38,072 nt of DNA from a virus, in IMG/VR virus record IMGVR_UViG_3300047550_000638, positions 1-38,072 of that record; one strand, given 5' to 3'. Position numbers and translations under genes: made by a program. The notes under the pieces were generated by a model. That model ran no database searches. It was not told the DNA's origin and saw only the letters and a list, made by a program, of their open reading frames with translations. Each line of letters starts with the position of its first letter. Within the stretch, counting starts at the first letter, position 1. Of the stretch, positions 38,000-38,072 are shown in pieces.

Positions 38000-38072
38000 C
38001 ACGATGGAGATGGACCGGTACATCCGGGCAACTGCTGCGCGTGGTGATTTGCGTGTGGTGTGGGAGAACACT
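37992..38072 (+). CDS. 5' end of a gene running off the window
   Basis: 27 codons from ATG 37992 to the window end: LNTMEMDRYIRATAARGDLRVVWENT. It overlaps the previous gene by 8 bases, the normal spacing here. Too short to identify. Confidence 0.5.
   Translation, partial: MLNTMEMDRYIRATAARGDLRVVWENT

Noticed and set aside
1-38072. Lysogeny genes, attachment sites or complete tRNA genes
   Set aside because: No integrase, repressor, excisionase, direct repeat core or full cloverleaf was found on either strand by eye.

Overview
This window is most of the genome of a lytic podovirus-like tailed phage. The structural set fits a T7-type short-tailed virion: an unusual-P-loop large terminase, portal, scaffold, HK97-fold capsid, adaptor, long nozzle protein, gp13/gp14-like core proteins, a giant internal virion protein, a transglycosylase and tailspikes. 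Genes are dense, overlap by a few bases, and most have Shine-Dalgarno or TAATG-type coupling, so the host is probably a proteobacterium. No integrase or repressor was recognised. The host genus cannot be named from sequence alone.

Layout. (1) 1-6217, plus strand: DNA and nucleotide metabolism. It holds an OB-like DNA-binding protein, a Cas4/RecB-like nuclease with an iron-sulphur cysteine set, a metallophosphoesterase, an HNH nuclease, a class II ribonucleotide reductase, a second HNH nuclease, a DUF5664/MazZ-like dNTP hydrolase and small unknown genes. (2) 33250 down to 6203, minus strand: one long late block. It reads tailspikes, holins, probable small terminase, accessory virion proteins, large terminase, portal, scaffold, capsid, tail, internal virion proteins, transglycosylase and lysozyme, and it ends at a terminator between convergent genes. 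(3) 33251-34131: a non-coding divergent control region. (4) 34132-38072, plus strand: small, probably early genes of unknown function. If the genome is circularly permuted, block 4 continues into block 1.

Most interesting signals. A 12-bp palindrome GTTCYTARGAAC occurs 19 times perfectly (about 0.01 expected by chance), plus at least six one-mismatch copies, spaced roughly every 2 kb in genes and between genes. Two near-identical 27-bp elements (23/27) on the minus strand precede the tailspike-led late block and the scaffold/capsid block; both fit a sigma-E/ECF promoter (GGAACTT, 15 bp, GTC). Between a plus-strand sigma70-like promoter (about 33378) and a strong terminator (34050-34091) lies about 680 nt of non-coding sequence packed with short perfect hairpins, a candidate large structured RNA. 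The lysozyme has an intact GH24 catalytic domain but no ATG, GTG or TTG start. The 2012-residue virion protein carries an ADP-ribosyltransferase-like segment and an HEFGH metallopeptidase motif.

Functions named below come from reading motifs and recalling families. No database search was run.
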